From Rhizobium gallicum bv. gallicum R602sp (GTDB lineage Bacteria > Pseudomonadota > Alphaproteobacteria > Rhizobiales > Rhizobiaceae), in NCBI RefSeq assembly GCF_000816845.1, contig NZ_CP006880.1, positions 1,922,001-1,986,000 of the forward strand: 64,000 nt of DNA, read 5' to 3'. This document shows, one piece after another, positions 63,119 to 64,000 of the stretch. Every line of letters begins with the position of its first letter. Within the stretch, counting starts at the first letter, position 1. The notes beneath the pieces are model-generated. The model saw nothing but the letters and a program-made list of their open reading frames with translations, ran no database searches and was not told the origin of the DNA. The translations under genes were made by a program, and so were the position numbers.

Positions 63119-63565
63119 ATGCCCATCGAATTCAGACGAATAACGCATGTCGAAGCGGCGCAAAGCGCAGCCATTATGGTGCAGGCTTACGCCGAGCCAC
63201 CTTGGAATGAAGAGTGGTCGATCGAGAATGCAGCTTGGCGTCTGGATGAACTGGCCACAACGCCTGGCTGCCTTGGTGTGGCAGCGTTCGAGGCGAAAGA
63301 AGCCATCGGATTCGCCTTTGCCCTTCCGCATACCTCGGTGATCGGCCGCGGCCTGCACCTTGCTGAAATAGCCGTATTGCCCAAGCATCAAAGAAAGGGA
63401 GTTGGCTCGGGTCTGCTGAGCCGCCTCCAAATCGAAGCCCGAACTATGGGCTATCTGCAGATCTGGCTCGTTTCCCAGCAGAGCGGCCGCGTTGCGGACT
63501 ATTACACAGGTAATGGCTATGAGCCGTCGAACAGGCTTGGCGTTTATTCCAAACGACTTCGCTAA
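63119..63565 (+). CDS. GNAT family N-acetyltransferase
   Basis: 148 residues from ATG 63119 (AGCAGG five bases upstream; a GTG two codons earlier is possible). GNAT fold: MPIEFRRITHVEAAQSAAIM, beta-strand four LHLAEIAVLPKHQRKGVGSG with the acetyl-CoA loop RKGVGSGL (Q/R-x-x-G-x-G/A), and C-terminal VADYYTGNGYEPSNRL. Substrate unknown; stands alone. Confidence 0.9.
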   Translation: MPIEFRRITHVEAAQSAAIMVQAYAEPPWNEEWSIENAAWRLDELATTPGCLGVAAFEAKEAIGFAFALPHTSVIGRGLHLAEIAVLPKHQRKGVGSGLLSRLQIEARTMGYLQIWLVSQQSGRVADYYTGNGYEPSNRLGVYSKRLR

Positions 63566-63611
63566 CCGCGACGATGAAGCAACGAGCCATGGCCGAGCTT
63601 CGTCGGCCGGG

Positions 63612-63869
63612 CTAGTGCTTGTGCAGATTAATGGCGTCCACGGATAGCGTCAGGTCGGGCAGCCCCATTTCAGCGCCATCGCCGATTTCGCGGGTAACGG
63701 CCTTCAGGGCCAGGTCGAGCCAATGCGTCGCGTTGACAAGCTCAACGTCCTGTGCCGCGTATCTTGCGTAAGTGATCATTCGGGCGAGCGCGATGAGCTC
63801 ATCCAATTCCTCAATGGATCTTGCATTGTGGCTTGAGTCATCCGGATTACCTGCAGAAGTGGCGCTCAT
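63612..63869 (-). CDS. Small hypothetical protein
   Basis: 85 residues from ATG 63869 (GGAGATCGAG upstream); the frame extends 24 codons further. Predicted helical: RSIEELDELIALARMITYAR, AAQDVELVNATHWLDLALKA. Similar short proteins are found in rhizobia; family and role not recognised. Nothing is visible between 63870 and the window end. Confidence 0.7.
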   Translation of the reverse strand: MSATSAGNPDDSSHNARSIEELDELIALARMITYARYAAQDVELVNATHWLDLALKAVTREIGDGAEMGLPDLTLSVDAINLHKH

Positions 63870-64000
63870 CTCGATCTCCAAAATCTCTGAAGAACATATT
63901 GGGGATGACGGCGAAGAGCCCGTGAAAAACGCGTGACACAATCCATAGTTGCGCTAAGCGGCGCATACCCTTGTTAAATGGGCGAAACAAATGTCTCGTT

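Overview
The window looks like part of an alphaproteobacterial (Rhizobiaceae: Rhizobium/Sinorhizobium/Agrobacterium-type) genome, probably an accessory replicon or a catabolic region of the chromosome. The reasons are high-GC coding, a glnT-glxDCB-glxA-soxBDAG locus of the kind known from rhizobia, many ABC importers paired with FCD-type GntR, ROK, AraC and XRE-cupin regulators, four copies of the alphaproteobacterial EcfG general-stress promoter motif, and a small RNA with the hallmarks of the alpha-r14/suhB family. I saw no tRNA, rRNA, CRISPR array or intact insertion sequence.

Region 1 (1-12066): a truncated NitT/TauT-like binding protein lies divergent to a GntR regulator. It is followed by a long minus-strand operon with many 1-4 base gene overlaps: DUF1185 protein, alpha/beta hydrolase, flavin reductase with a Nudix-like tail, luciferase-like monooxygenase, aldehyde dehydrogenase, NIPSNAP protein, then a complete polyamine-type ABC importer. 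A second GntR regulator sits upstream, and a near-identical 16-base palindromic motif lies before both the operon and the regulator. This looks like import plus oxidative breakdown of an unidentified substrate.

Region 2 (12128-24523): purU, a glnT-type glutamine synthetase, glxD, glxC, glxB, an XRE-cupin regulator and glxA on the minus strand, then soxB, soxD, soxA and soxG on the plus strand. The gene set parallels the N-methylglutamate pathway (gmaS, mgsABC, mgdABCD), with purU handling one-carbon units on folate.

Region 3 (24623-27975): a cysteine/glycine-rich tailed membrane protein, a doubtful small gene, a palindromic repeat and an EptA/MCR-type phosphoethanolamine transferase.

Region 4 (28397-44494): a polyol/rare ketose supercluster. 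On the minus strand are an AraC regulator, a sugar ABC importer with a small two-helix extra protein, a zinc polyol dehydrogenase, three SDR enzymes, a PfkB kinase and an aldolase-like enzyme. On the plus strand are a ketose 3-epimerase, a ROK regulator, a PfkB kinase and a GatZ/KbaZ (PF08013) protein. It matches the logic of the altritol/galactitol-tagatose routes described in Agrobacterium.

Region 5 (44728-49290): a cluster of small stress-type proteins: a membrane protein with a co-transcribed 25-residue hydrophobic peptide, a GFA protein, two PF04120 proteins, a secreted acidic protein and a CsbD protein. Four transcription units each have GGAAC-N16-CGTT at a promoter-like distance, so this looks like a local general-stress regulon.

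Region 6 (49996-54440): a LysR regulator, an SDR and a 4-oxalocrotonate tautomerase-like protein with a terminator, a decayed VOC-family gene, the alpha-r14-like sRNA with promoter and terminator, a second palindromic repeat, a candidate minus-strand sRNA and a single-domain response regulator.

Region 7 (54443-63869): a glycosyltransferase and NAD-dependent epimerase pair, a decayed sugar-binding-protein gene, then a plus-strand catabolic operon (DHDPS/NAL-family lyase, GntR, sugar ABC importer lacking its ATPase, PfkB kinase), a GNAT acetyltransferase and a small unknown protein.
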